A stretch of 64,000 bases of DNA, taken from assembly GCF_004011505.1 (NCBI RefSeq), contig NZ_SAUN01000001.1:5669501-5733500 (forward strand), in the 5' to 3' direction. Under the pieces are notes generated by a model. The model ran no database searches and was not told the origin of the DNA. It saw only the letters and a list, made by a program, of their open reading frames with translations. This DNA is from Nonomuraea polychroma (GTDB taxonomy: Bacteria > Actinomycetota > Actinomycetes > Streptosporangiales > Streptosporangiaceae). Shown piece after piece: positions 8,858 to 16,472 of the stretch. The position numbers and the translations under genes were made by a program. The number at the start of each line of letters is the position of its first letter. The stretch's first letter is position 1.

Positions 8858-9730
8858 TCACCGGCACTTTTCTGCCGGTGGCGCCGCTGTGGGCAGGACG
8901 AGACCGGTCTGCCCGAACCACTTCCGCAGCAGCCGCGTCGCCGTGCCGTCCCGCCACATCTTGGCGACCGCCCGGTTGACCGCCTCACACGTGGCCACGT
9001 CGCCCTTCTTCAGCCCGACGCCGTACCTCTCGTCCGTGAACGGATCCTTCAGCAGCTTGTACTGCTTCGGGTTGTGGCTGGCGAGCCCGGCCAGGATCAT
9101 GTCGTCGGTGGTCACCGCATCAAGGTCACCGCTGACCAGCTTCTGCACGCACTCGGTGTAGGTGTCCGCGCCGACGAGCTCGGCAGGCAGGCCGAGCCGG
9201 CCGTCCGGCGGCGGCTCGGTGATCCGCTTGTAGGAGTTGGAGCCCGGCACCTGGCAGATGCGCTTGTGCTCCAGGTCGGTCGCCCTGGCGATGTGGGCGG
9301 CGTCGGAACGCACCATGGTGTCCTGGTGAGCGATGATGTACGGCCCGGCGAAGGTCACATAGTTCTGGCGCGCCGCGGTGATGGAGTACGACGCGACGAT
9401 CATGTCCACGGTGCCGTACTGCAGCAGCGCCTCACGGTTCGCCTGTCGCGACTCCCGCCAGGTGATCTCCACATCCTTGCCGCCGGCCAGCTCTTTCACG
9501 ATGTACTTGGCGACATCGACGTCGAAGCCCGCGGGATCCCCGTGCCCCTGTTTCAGGCTCAGATTGGGCTGATCCCACTTCGTACCGATGGTGACTTTCC
9601 CGGCCTCCCGGATCTTCTCCTCGACACTGGAGTACGCGACCGCGTCATTACATGCGGCCAGGCCAAACGCCATGGCCGTAGCGGCCAGCACCGCTCCTGT
9701 TCGACGCATCAGCATGGTGGTGGGCCTCAA
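8858..9730 (-). CDS. ABC transporter glutamate-type substrate-binding lipoprotein
   Basis: 290 residues. The signal peptide ends in a lipobox (AFGLAACN), so the mature protein is predicted to be lipid-anchored outside the membrane. It belongs to the SBP_bac_3 family: VTIGTKWDQPNLSLK near the N-terminus, GFDVDVAKYIV, the polar ligand-binding stretch ASYSITAARQNYVTFAGPY, and TDDMILAG. This is the pattern of actinobacterial GluB-like glutamate/glutamine binders. No permease or ATPase gene lies beside it, so it is an orphan that must share a transporter. Alternative starts exist at residues 6 and 8; an eight-residue difference would not change the lipobox. Confidence 0.85.
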   Translation of the reverse strand: MRPTTMLMRRTGAVLAATAMAFGLAACNDAVAYSSVEEKIREAGKVTIGTKWDQPNLSLKQGHGDPAGFDVDVAKYIVKELAGGKDVEITWRESRQANREALLQYGTVDMIVASYSITAARQNYVTFAGPYIIAHQDTMVRSDAAHIARATDLEHKRICQVPGSNSYKRITEPPPDGRLGLPAELVGADTYTECVQKLVSGDLDAVTTDDMILAGLASHNPKQYKLLKDPFTDERYGVGLKKGDVATCEAVNRAVAKMWRDGTATRLLRKWFGQTGLVLPTAAPPAEKCR

Positions 9731-9826
9731 TCTGATCTATGAGGGAAAGCCTTCTGACACAGGCTGAATCAGTGAAGCGTGCCACATGTCGCGTAAAGAC
9801 AACCTTGAGCGTTCGTATGGCTATGT

Positions 9827-10489
9827 CTATTTCGCCCTGACCTTTGGGGATTTAATACCGGTCAATGATTTAATACCGGTCAATATCGTCTCGACGAGGT
9901 CGTCGACGAAGCCGGCGGGGACCTGCAGCGGGCCGATCGCGTCCTGCCGGAACAGGCGGGGCAGGATCAGCTCATGGCAGGCTCCGACGAGCATGGTGGC
10001 GGCGGCGGCGACGTTGGCCTCGCGGGCGATACGGCCGAGGTCCTGCTCCTCGCGCAGGTGACGAAGCAGTGCCGGCTGGAGGCCCCACTCGGGATCGTCG
10101 TCGGCGAGGGCGCCGAAGCGGGCCAGCATGTCGGGCTGGGCGAGGGCCTGCGCGAAAACGGGCAGGAGCGCGGCGTGCAGCGTGATCCCGTACTCGACGT
10201 AGGCACGCAGACAGCTCTCGACGCTGCCGCTGCCGGGCGGCGGCAGGTCCGCCAGGGTGCTCTCGACGGCCTCGACGTGGGCGCGCAGGGCCAGGGCCAG
10301 CAGCTCTTCCTTGTTGGCGAAGTGGTTGTAGAGGACTCCGTCCGCCACCCTGGCGTGGCGCGCGATGTCGCGGACGGTGAGCCCGGCGATGCCGCGCTCG
10401 GCGATAAGATGTGTGGCGGCGGCGATGAGATGGTCGCGCAGGCTCAGATCGCCGGAGTGCTCAAGGGCGGCGGCCCTCCTCGGCGACAT
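9827..10489 (-). CDS. TetR-family transcriptional regulator
   Basis: 220 residues. The N-terminal helix-turn-helix (about 18-65: LRDHLIAAATHLIAERG, GLTVRDIARHARVADGVLYNHFANKEELL) is typical TetR; the C-terminal ligand domain is unrecognised. The ATG at 10489 overlaps the stop of the upstream methyltransferase gene (TGATG), so the two are cotranscribed. It probably binds the palindrome at 11392-11421 in front of the operon. The 3' end contains an exact 18-bp tandem duplication that repeats the residues LTGIKS. Confidence 0.85.
   Translation of the reverse strand: MSPRRAAALEHSGDLSLRDHLIAAATHLIAERGIAGLTVRDIARHARVADGVLYNHFANKEELLALALRAHVEAVESTLADLPPPGSGSVESCLRAYVEYGITLHAALLPVFAQALAQPDMLARFGALADDDPEWGLQPALLRHLREEQDLGRIAREANVAAAATMLVGACHELILPRLFRQDAIGPLQVPAGFVDDLVETILTGIKSLTGIKSPKVRAK
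9849..9884. repeat. Perfect 18-bp tandem duplication inside the TetR gene
   Basis: The unit gatttaataccggtcaat occurs twice without a gap (9849-9866, 9867-9884). It is AT-rich against its surroundings and is in frame, so the protein keeps its tail and stop. It looks like a recent slippage event near the C-terminus. Confidence 0.9.
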
Positions 10490-11376
10490 CAGCGCTCCCC
10501 GGCGGTGTCCGGGGCCATCCGCACCGCGCTGACCAGCCACTGCGCGCCCGGCATGAGCACCCCGCCGGCTCCGGCGTACGGCTCCAGCGCGGCCGTGAGC
10601 CGGGCACGCGCCTCCTCCCAGGTCAGATCGTCGTCCTGCTCGACGATGTAGCGGCTGGGACCGCTCGCCAGGAACGCGTCGGCGGCCTCGGCCACGGTGT
10701 CCCCGAAGCGGCCGGGCACGCGGAGGGGCTCGACGGCCACGCCGGTGAAGCCGGCCTCGGTGAGCACCTGGGCGATGCGCAGCGGGTCCGACAGGGAGAA
10801 CATCGCCGGAGGCGTCCCCGGATAGGCGGTGACCACGGCATGCGGCCGCGGGTCGATGCCCAGCAGTGCCGCGACGGGGACCACGTACCACGCGCAGTCC
10901 TCGGGCGGCTGCGGGCAGACGAAGGCCAGGCGCCCGCCCGGCCGCAGAGCGCGCCCGATGTTGGCGAAGGCGGCCACCGGGTCGGCGAAGAACATCACGC
11001 CGTACTGGCTGATGGCCGCGTCGAAGGCGGCGGCAGGGAACGGGTGTGCCTGCGCGTCGGCCTGTTCGAACGTGACGTTGCCGAGTCCGGCCGCCGTCGC
11101 GGCCAGGCGAGCCTGGCTGAGCATCGGCGCCGACAGGTCGGCCCCGACCACCCTGCCCTCCGCCGCGCGGCGCGCCGCCCTGCGGGAGGTGGCTCCGGTG
11201 CCGCAGCCGATGTCCAGAACCCGGTCGCGCCTGCCGATCCCGGCCGCCTCCAGCAGCCGCTCGCACAGCTCGGCCTCCGGGCCCTCCTCGGCATCCCGTT
11301 CAGGAGCCGCCGAGGCCCACGCCGCTCCCTCGGCGCCGTTCCAGGCGGCGGACTGGTCGGTGTTCTCGATCGTCAC
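10489..11376 (-). CDS. Class I SAM-dependent methyltransferase
   Basis: 295 residues. The Rossmann motif I (VLDIGCGTGATSRRAA, about 53-68) is followed by the acidic motif VVGADLSAPML and motif QADAQAHPFPAAAFDAAIS, the UbiE/COQ5-like arrangement. A C-terminal SAM-fold extension continues to the end. The substrate is unknown, but small-molecule methylation is likely. It is the first gene of a two-gene operon with a TetR regulator, behind a palindromic operator, which suggests a ligand-inducible modification or detoxification role. Confidence 0.82.
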   Translation of the reverse strand: MTIENTDQSAAWNGAEGAAWASAAPERDAEEGPEAELCERLLEAAGIGRRDRVLDIGCGTGATSRRAARRAAEGRVVGADLSAPMLSQARLAATAAGLGNVTFEQADAQAHPFPAAAFDAAISQYGVMFFADPVAAFANIGRALRPGGRLAFVCPQPPEDCAWYVVPVAALLGIDPRPHAVVTAYPGTPPAMFSLSDPLRIAQVLTEAGFTGVAVEPLRVPGRFGDTVAEAADAFLASGPSRYIVEQDDDLTWEEARARLTAALEPYAGAGGVLMPGAQWLVSAVRMAPDTAGER

Positions 11377-11391
11377 GGCGGCACCTCCATA

Positions 11392-11421
11392 ATGAATGGT
11401 TGTTCATGAACAGACATTCAT
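11392..11421. promoter_or_regulatory. Palindromic operator in front of the methyltransferase-TetR operon
   Basis: Nested dyad: outer arms ATGAATG (11392-11398) and CATTCAT (11415-11421) around a perfect 12-bp palindrome TGTTCATGAACA (11401-11412). It lies 15 bp upstream of the methyltransferase start. Size, symmetry and place fit binding by the cotranscribed TetR protein. Confidence 0.65.
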
Positions 11422-11527
11422 CTTCCATCCCGGCACGTCCCCCGTCAACGTCCGGTTCCAGGGCTGTTTTAGGCCGTTATGGTGAATGTCCGAATTGACC
11501 CTCTGAGCCTGCGGTTGAGGTGCTCGC

Positions 11528-12199
11528 GTGCGCGTACTGCTGGTGGAAGACGATGAGCCGGTCGCCGAGTCGCTGCGGCGTGGCCTGACCCGGTACGGAT
11601 TCGACGTGGACTGGGTCGCCACCGGGACGGCGGCGCTGCAGGCCGCGCCCGCCGATCTGGTGCTGCTCGACCTCGGACTGCCCGACACCGACGGGCTGGA
11701 CGTGTGCCGGGCGCTGCGGGCGCGGGGCGACGTGCCGATCATCGTGATCAGCGCGCGCAGTGATGAGACGGACCGGGTGGTCGGGCTGGAGATCGGCGCC
11801 GACGACTACGTGTCCAAGCCGTTCGGCGTGCGCGAGGTGATCGCGCGGATCAGGGCCGTGATGCGGCGGGTGAAGCCGCAGGACAAGGCGGGACACGCGC
11901 CGGACCGGCACGGCCGCCTGGCGATCGACCGCAGAGCCGCCCGCGTGTACGTCGACGGCGCGGAGGTGCCGCTCACGCCCAAGGAGTACGAGCTGCTGGC
12001 CTTCCTGACGGAGGAGCCGGGCGCGCTGATGACCCGGGAGCAGATCATGGAAGCGGTGTGGGACGCCAACTGGTTCGGCCCCACCAAGACGCTTGACGTG
12101 CACGTCGCGGCGCTGCGCCGCAAGTTCGCCGGAACAGTCGCCATCGAGACGGTGCGCGGCGTCGGCTTCCGGCTCGTCGTCGACTCCGGGGCATCGTGA
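11528..12199 (+). CDS. OmpR-family response regulator
   Basis: 223 residues from GTG 11528. The receiver domain (1-115) has the acidic pair VEDDE, the phosphoacceptor in LVLLDLGLPDTDG, the switch residue in VISARS and the lysine in VSKPFG. The C-terminal winged helix (about 130-220) has the pattern LTPKEYELLAFL, TREQIMEAVW and VHVAALRRKF. It overlaps the histidine kinase gene by 4 nt, so the two form one system. The signal is unknown. Confidence 0.93.
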   Translation: MRVLLVEDDEPVAESLRRGLTRYGFDVDWVATGTAALQAAPADLVLLDLGLPDTDGLDVCRALRARGDVPIIVISARSDETDRVVGLEIGADDYVSKPFGVREVIARIRAVMRRVKPQDKAGHAPDRHGRLAIDRRAARVYVDGAEVPLTPKEYELLAFLTEEPGALMTREQIMEAVWDANWFGPTKTLDVHVAALRRKFAGTVAIETVRGVGFRLVVDSGAS

Positions 12200-13554
12200 A
12201 CCGGCAACTGGTCGTCAGCTACGTGCTGCTGGTCGCCGTCGCGCTCGCCGCCTTCACCATCCCGGTGGCCTTCACGCTGACCGATCAACTGCGCGGGGAC
12301 ACCGAGGAGTCCGTGCGGCGTGAGGCCACCACGATGGCGCTGCTGCTGGCCAACGACGACGCCCCCTCCCGGCAGGCGCTCGCCCGCATGGCGGAGGCGT
12401 ACCAGCTGGAGACACCGGGCCGGGTGGAGGTGATCTCCGCGCGCCGGGAGGCGGTGCCGCCGTTGCCGTTGCCCCGGGCCGCAGGCGACGCGGACTTCAC
12501 CCGAGCCCTGGAGGGCGGCAGCAGCGTCCGGTGGGGCCCGTCGTTGCTGGTCACGGTGCCTGCCCGGGCCGCCGACCGGCGGATCGCCGGCGCCGTGCGG
12601 ATCAGCTATCCGACCGGCGAGCTCAACGGCCGGCTGTGGCAGATCTGGGGCTTCCGCGCGGTGCTGGCCGTCGGGGTGGTGGGCGTGGCGGCGGCGCTGG
12701 GGGCGCTCGCCGCCCGGCGGCTCACCCGGCCGCTGCGCGAGCTGCGCGAGATGGCCAGCAGGTTCAGCGACGGCGACCTCACCGCCCGCTCGCCCGTCAC
12801 GGGCCCGCCCGAGACGCAGACGCTCGCCAGGACACTCAACTCCGGGGCGGAGCGGCTGGAGACGCTGATCGCGGCCCAGCGGATCTTCGTCGCCGACGCC
12901 TCCCACCAGCTGCGCACGCCGCTCACCGCGCTCCGGCTGTCTCTGGACAACATCGCCGACGGCGTCGAGGACGAGTACGTCCGGGAGGACGTCGAGCAGG
13001 CGACCGCGGAGGTCGTCCGCATGAGCCGCCTGGTCAGCGGCCTGCTGGTGCTGGCGAGAGCGGAGGTCGAGGTGGCCGCCGCCGAGCCGCTGCCGCTGGC
13101 CGAGATCGTCGAGGAGCGCCTGGCCGTCTGGCGCGTCGCGGGCGAGGAGAGGGGCATCCGCTTCACGGCCGCCGGGGCTCTCGATTCCCGCCCGCTGGTC
13201 ATGGCCAGCTCCGGACACCTCGACCAGGTTCTGGACAACGTCCTGTCCAACGCCCTTGAGGTCTCCCCGGACGGCGGCACGATCACGGTGCTGGTCGAGC
13301 CACAGGGTGACGTGGTCGTGCTCGACGTCCTCGACGAGGGACCGGGCATGCCGCCCGCGGAGAAGGCACGCGCCTTCGACCGGTTCTGGCGCGGCCGGGG
13401 GCTCACCGGACGATCGGGCTCCGGCCTGGGCCTGGCCATCGTCAAGCAGCTGGTGACGGACGACGGCGGGAGCGTCGCCCTGCGCGACGCTCCCGGCGGC
13501 GGTCTGTGCGTGCGGATCACCCTTCGGGCGGCAGCACCGAGGAGTGGTGGTTGA
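12196..13554 (+). CDS. Sensor histidine kinase paired with the OmpR regulator
   Basis: 452 residues from GTG 12196 (GTGA overlap). There is an N-terminal helix, a short extracytoplasmic loop (about 35-150), a second helix (about 152-178) and a HAMP-like linker RLTRPLRELREMASRFSDGD. The H-box ADASHQLRTPLTALRLSL carries the phosphorylated histidine, followed by N (DNVLSNALE), G1 (DEGPGMPP) and G2 (SGSGLGLAIVKQL) boxes. All catalytic parts look intact. Its 3' end overlaps the convergent gene by 38 bp. Confidence 0.92.
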   Translation: MNRQLVVSYVLLVAVALAAFTIPVAFTLTDQLRGDTEESVRREATTMALLLANDDAPSRQALARMAEAYQLETPGRVEVISARREAVPPLPLPRAAGDADFTRALEGGSSVRWGPSLLVTVPARAADRRIAGAVRISYPTGELNGRLWQIWGFRAVLAVGVVGVAAALGALAARRLTRPLRELREMASRFSDGDLTARSPVTGPPETQTLARTLNSGAERLETLIAAQRIFVADASHQLRTPLTALRLSLDNIADGVEDEYVREDVEQATAEVVRMSRLVSGLLVLARAEVEVAAAEPLPLAEIVEERLAVWRVAGEERGIRFTAAGALDSRPLVMASSGHLDQVLDNVLSNALEVSPDGGTITVLVEPQGDVVVLDVLDEGPGMPPAEKARAFDRFWRGRGLTGRSGSGLGLAIVKQLVTDDGGSVALRDAPGGGLCVRITLRAAAPRSGG

Positions 13555-14056
13555 CGATCAGCCACGTGCCGCCGCGCTTCTCGTACAGGTAGGTGTAGCG
13601 CGCGTCGAGCGACGTCTTCTTGCCGTCCTTGTCCGTGAGGGTGAAGCGGTACACGCCGGTGTCGAGCGCCGTGTCCGCGTCCAGAAGGCTGACGATGGTA
13701 CGGATCTTCTTGCCCGTCGGCTTCTTCTGCAGGAAGTGCTCGAAGTAGTCCGCGATCTGCGCGCGGTTGGTGCGGATCTTGGGCGAGGCGGTGGGGAGCA
13801 GGACGGCGTCCGGCGCGTACAGGGCGGCCACCTTCCGGGGGTCGCCGCCGGCGAGGGCGGCGTTCCACTTGTCGAAGAGCGCCGCGATCTGCGCCTTGGA
13901 CGGCTTGCCCGCGCCGGTGGGCTGGACGTGCTGGATCGCGGCGTGGTGGGCCGGCTGGACGCCGGCCACCGCGGGGCCGGCGCCGGTGGCGGCGGCGAGA
14001 ATGGCGGCGCTGGCGACGAGGGCGGCGCGGACCGGAACCCTGTGGTGCATCATCAA
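13517..14056 (-). CDS. Secreted SgcJ/EcaC-like NTF2-fold protein
   Basis: 179 residues. A signal peptide (about 1-32, ending AGPAVAG) precedes an SnoaL/NTF2-like domain: IAALFDKWNAALAGGDPRKVAALYAPDAVLLPT, NRAQIADYFEHFLQKKP and the C-terminal WLIVNHHSSVLPPE. This is the signature of the SgcJ/EcaC group, whose members have often been called oxidoreductases although most have no proven activity. The tail HHSS is typical of the family. The gene is convergent to, and overlaps, the kinase gene. Binding of a small ligand outside the cell is the safest guess. Confidence 0.8.
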   Translation of the reverse strand: MMMHHRVPVRAALVASAAILAAATGAGPAVAGVQPAHHAAIQHVQPTGAGKPSKAQIAALFDKWNAALAGGDPRKVAALYAPDAVLLPTASPKIRTNRAQIADYFEHFLQKKPTGKKIRTIVSLLDADTALDTGVYRFTLTDKDGKKTSLDARYTYLYEKRGGTWLIVNHHSSVLPPEG

Positions 14057-14246
14057 CTCCCGAGATATTCGGCATATGGGGGAAAGTTCGCTTTCACCCT
14101 CTCGGGAGGCGGGTTAGCGCAAGTCCAGCGCCGATGAAGCGCGAAGGAAGGGGCGTGACAAAACACCCAGAGTCACCGCTTACTCATAAAGCGCATCCGG
14201 GCCTGGCCTCTATCGTGATGCCGCTCCGGTGTATACCGTCCGAATC

Positions 14247-15470
14247 ATGGCCGAACTTGAGCAATATCCGTTCATGCCCGGTCCACGGGGTGTCCCGGCG
14301 GAGACGTACGCGAAGCGGCGCGAGCAGGAGCCTCTGGGGAAGGTGCGGCTGCCCAGCGGCGACACGGTGTACCTCACCACGACCTACCAGGACGCGGCCG
14401 CCGTGATGAGCGACCCGCGCTTCAGCCGGGACCTCAGCCGCCCCGGCTCACCCAGGATGTTTCCCGGCTTCACCATCGCCGAGGCGCCCGGCCTCAGCAG
14501 CATGGACCCGCCCGACCACACCCGGCAGCGCAGGCTGCTGTCCGGAGTGTTCACGCCGCGGCAGGTCAACGGCTGGCGACCGCGGCTGCGTACGCTGGCT
14601 GCCGAGCTCATCGACGCGCTGCCCGAGGAGTTCGACCTCCTGCGCGACCTCGCGTTCCCGCTGCCCGTGCAGATCATCTGCGACGTTCTGGGTGTGCCGG
14701 GGGTCGACGCCGTACGCGTGCGCGCCTGGTCGGACGCGATATTGTCCACCTCCAGCCTGACGGAGGAGGAGAAGCTCGCCGCGGCGATGGAGTTCTACGG
14801 CTACATCGCCGAGCTGATCGCCGCCCATCGCGAGCACCCCGGCGACGGGCTGCTGGCCACGATGATCCACGCCCGCGACGGCGAGGACCGGCTGACCGAG
14901 GACGAGCTGGTGCGCAACACGCTCGGCCTGGTCCTGGCCGGGCATGAGACCACCGGATCCGTCCTGGCCAGGTCGATGCTCCGGCTGCTCGACCCCCGGG
15001 AGGGCTACGAGCGGCTGGTGACCGAGCCGGGGCTGATCCCGATCGTGGTCGAGGAATTGCTGCGGCTGGAGCAGCCCGGTGACAGCCCGCTCATCCGGGT
15101 GGCCACCGAGGACGTGGAGTTGCCGTCGGGCGTCGTACGCAAGGGCGAGGGTGTGATCGCCTCCTTCGCCGGCGCGAACCTCGACCCGTCGGTCTTCCCC
15201 GATCCTGACGTCATGGACGTGCGGCGCGAGACGACGCAGCACCATCTGGCGTTCGGCCGCGGCCCGCACTACTGCCTGGGCGCGAACCTGGCCAGGATGG
15301 AGCTGCAGGAGATCCTCGGCGTGCTCGTCGAGCGACTCCCCGATCTCGCGCTCACCGAGCCCGCCGAAGACGTGCCGTGGACGCAGGGCTCCATCATCGT
15401 CCGCCCCGTGCGGGTGCCCGTCCGCACGTCCGGCCGGCCGCAGGCCACTCCCCCGGCGATCTGCGGCTGA
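14247..15470 (+). CDS. Cytochrome P450
   Basis: About 407 residues from ATG 14247; a GTG six codons earlier is less likely. P450 landmarks are the I-helix oxygen-activation motif LAGHETTGS, the K-helix ExxR in EELLR, and the haem loop FGRGPHYCLGANLAR with the axial cysteine. The HTRQRR stretch of the C-helix and DPPDH are also conserved. The pattern is that of soluble bacterial class I P450s of the CYP105/107 kind. No ferredoxin gene is adjacent, so electrons must come from elsewhere. Substrate unknown. Confidence 0.92.
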   Translation: MAELEQYPFMPGPRGVPAETYAKRREQEPLGKVRLPSGDTVYLTTTYQDAAAVMSDPRFSRDLSRPGSPRMFPGFTIAEAPGLSSMDPPDHTRQRRLLSGVFTPRQVNGWRPRLRTLAAELIDALPEEFDLLRDLAFPLPVQIICDVLGVPGVDAVRVRAWSDAILSTSSLTEEEKLAAAMEFYGYIAELIAAHREHPGDGLLATMIHARDGEDRLTEDELVRNTLGLVLAGHETTGSVLARSMLRLLDPREGYERLVTEPGLIPIVVEELLRLEQPGDSPLIRVATEDVELPSGVVRKGEGVIASFAGANLDPSVFPDPDVMDVRRETTQHHLAFGRGPHYCLGANLARMELQEILGVLVERLPDLALTEPAEDVPWTQGSIIVRPVRVPVRTSGRPQATPPAICG

Positions 15471-15486
15471 CTTCATCCCGCTTCCG

Positions 15487-15509
15487 CCGTGCCCCGTGAT
15501 GGGGCACGG
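15487..15509. terminator. Hairpin after the P450 gene
   Basis: Nine-base arms ccgtgcccc and ggggcacgg around the loop gtgat, 16 bp after the P450 stop. It is a strong stem without a T-tract. Confidence 0.6.
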
Positions 15510-15573
15510 CTCTGACTCATGCCTTGACTTGGGTCTTGCGGAGTGAACTCGCGCATGCGACCATCGCGCTAAT

Positions 15574-15594
15574 TCTTAGGAAACTTTCCTAAGA
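15574..15594. promoter_or_regulatory. Palindrome upstream of the LPMO gene
   Basis: Ten-base arms TCTTAGGAAA and TTTCCTAAGA around one central base, ending 24 bp before the LPMO start. The position suggests a repressor or activator site, or a short stem in the 5' leader. I recall elements of this TAGGAAA-TTTCCTA type near secreted glycan-degrading enzymes of actinomycetes, but the cognate regulator is not known to me. Confidence 0.5.
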
Positions 15595-15618
15595 GTTATT
15601 CACCCAGGGAGTTACGAG

Positions 15619-16467
15619 GTGCGCAAGAGCACGATCACCGCCGCGGTCGCGGCCTCCGGAGTGCTGGCCCTGCTGCCCGCCTCCGCGGCCAACGCCCACG
15701 GCACGATGTCCAACCCGCCCAGCCGCGTCTACGTCTGCAAGAACGAAGGACCGGAGACGCCCAAGTCGGCCGCCTGCAAGGCCGCCGTGGCAGCCGCTGG
15801 CCCGCAGGCCTTCTACGACTGGAACGAGGTCTCCCTGCTGGAAGCAGGCGGACGGCATCGCGAGCTCATCCCCGACGGCAAGCTCTGCAGCGCGGGGCGC
15901 GACAAGTATCGCGGGCTGGACCTGCAGCGGGCCGACTGGCCGGCGACCCAGGTGCGGCCCGGCAGCTTCACGCTGACATACCACGCCTCCGCGCCGCACG
16001 CCAACAGCAACTTCGAGTTCTACATCACCCGCGAGGGCTGGAACCCGACCATGCCCCTCAGATGGTCCGACCTGGTCCACATCAGGACGTTCAACGGCCA
16101 GAACCCGACCACGTTCACCAACTGGACGATCAACCTGCCGCAGCGCAGCGGCCGGCACATCCTCTACTCGATCTGGCAGCGGGTGGTGGGCAGCAACGAG
16201 GCCTTCTACACCTGCTCGGACGTGGACTTCGGCGGGGGTGGCACCCCGACGCCCACCCCCACACCGACCCCGACCCCGACCCCGACGCCCACCCCCACCT
16301 CGAGCCCCACGCCCACGCAGCCCGGTGGCACGTGGAGCGCGGGCACCGCCTACCGGGTGGGTGACCGAGTGACGTACGGCGGGCTGGCCTACGAGTGCGT
16401 GCAAGCGCACACGGCGCTGCCCGGCTGGGAGCCGCCCAACGTGGCCGCCCTCTGGAAGCGCGTCTGA
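15619..16467 (+). CDS. Secreted AA10 lytic polysaccharide monooxygenase with CBM5/12
   Basis: 282 residues from GTG 15619. The signal peptide ends ANA just before H27, so the mature protein starts with the histidine needed for the copper brace (HGTMSNPPSR); the second copper ligand is probably H127 in ASAPHANSN. The AA10 domain ends near residue 208 with the conserved EAFYTCSDVDF. A Pro/Thr-rich linker (about 213-234) leads to a CBM5/12 chitin-binding module (WSAGTAYRVGDRVTY...WEPPNVAALW). It should cleave crystalline chitin oxidatively outside the cell. The gene stands alone, with a palindrome upstream. Confidence 0.93.
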   Translation: MRKSTITAAVAASGVLALLPASAANAHGTMSNPPSRVYVCKNEGPETPKSAACKAAVAAAGPQAFYDWNEVSLLEAGGRHRELIPDGKLCSAGRDKYRGLDLQRADWPATQVRPGSFTLTYHASAPHANSNFEFYITREGWNPTMPLRWSDLVHIRTFNGQNPTTFTNWTINLPQRSGRHILYSIWQRVVGSNEAFYTCSDVDFGGGGTPTPTPTPTPTPTPTPTPTSSPTPTQPGGTWSAGTAYRVGDRVTYGGLAYECVQAHTALPGWEPPNVAALWKRV

Positions 16468-16472
16468 CGCTC

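Noticed and set aside
9786..10061. Rightward frame over the start region of the binding-protein gene and the end of the TetR gene
   Set aside because: It overlaps the well-supported TetR gene antisense and has no domain.
16245..16320. Repetitive cccacccccacaccgacc-type DNA
   Set aside because: It encodes the Pro/Thr linker of the LPMO. It is a codon repeat of a flexible linker, not a CRISPR or regulatory array.
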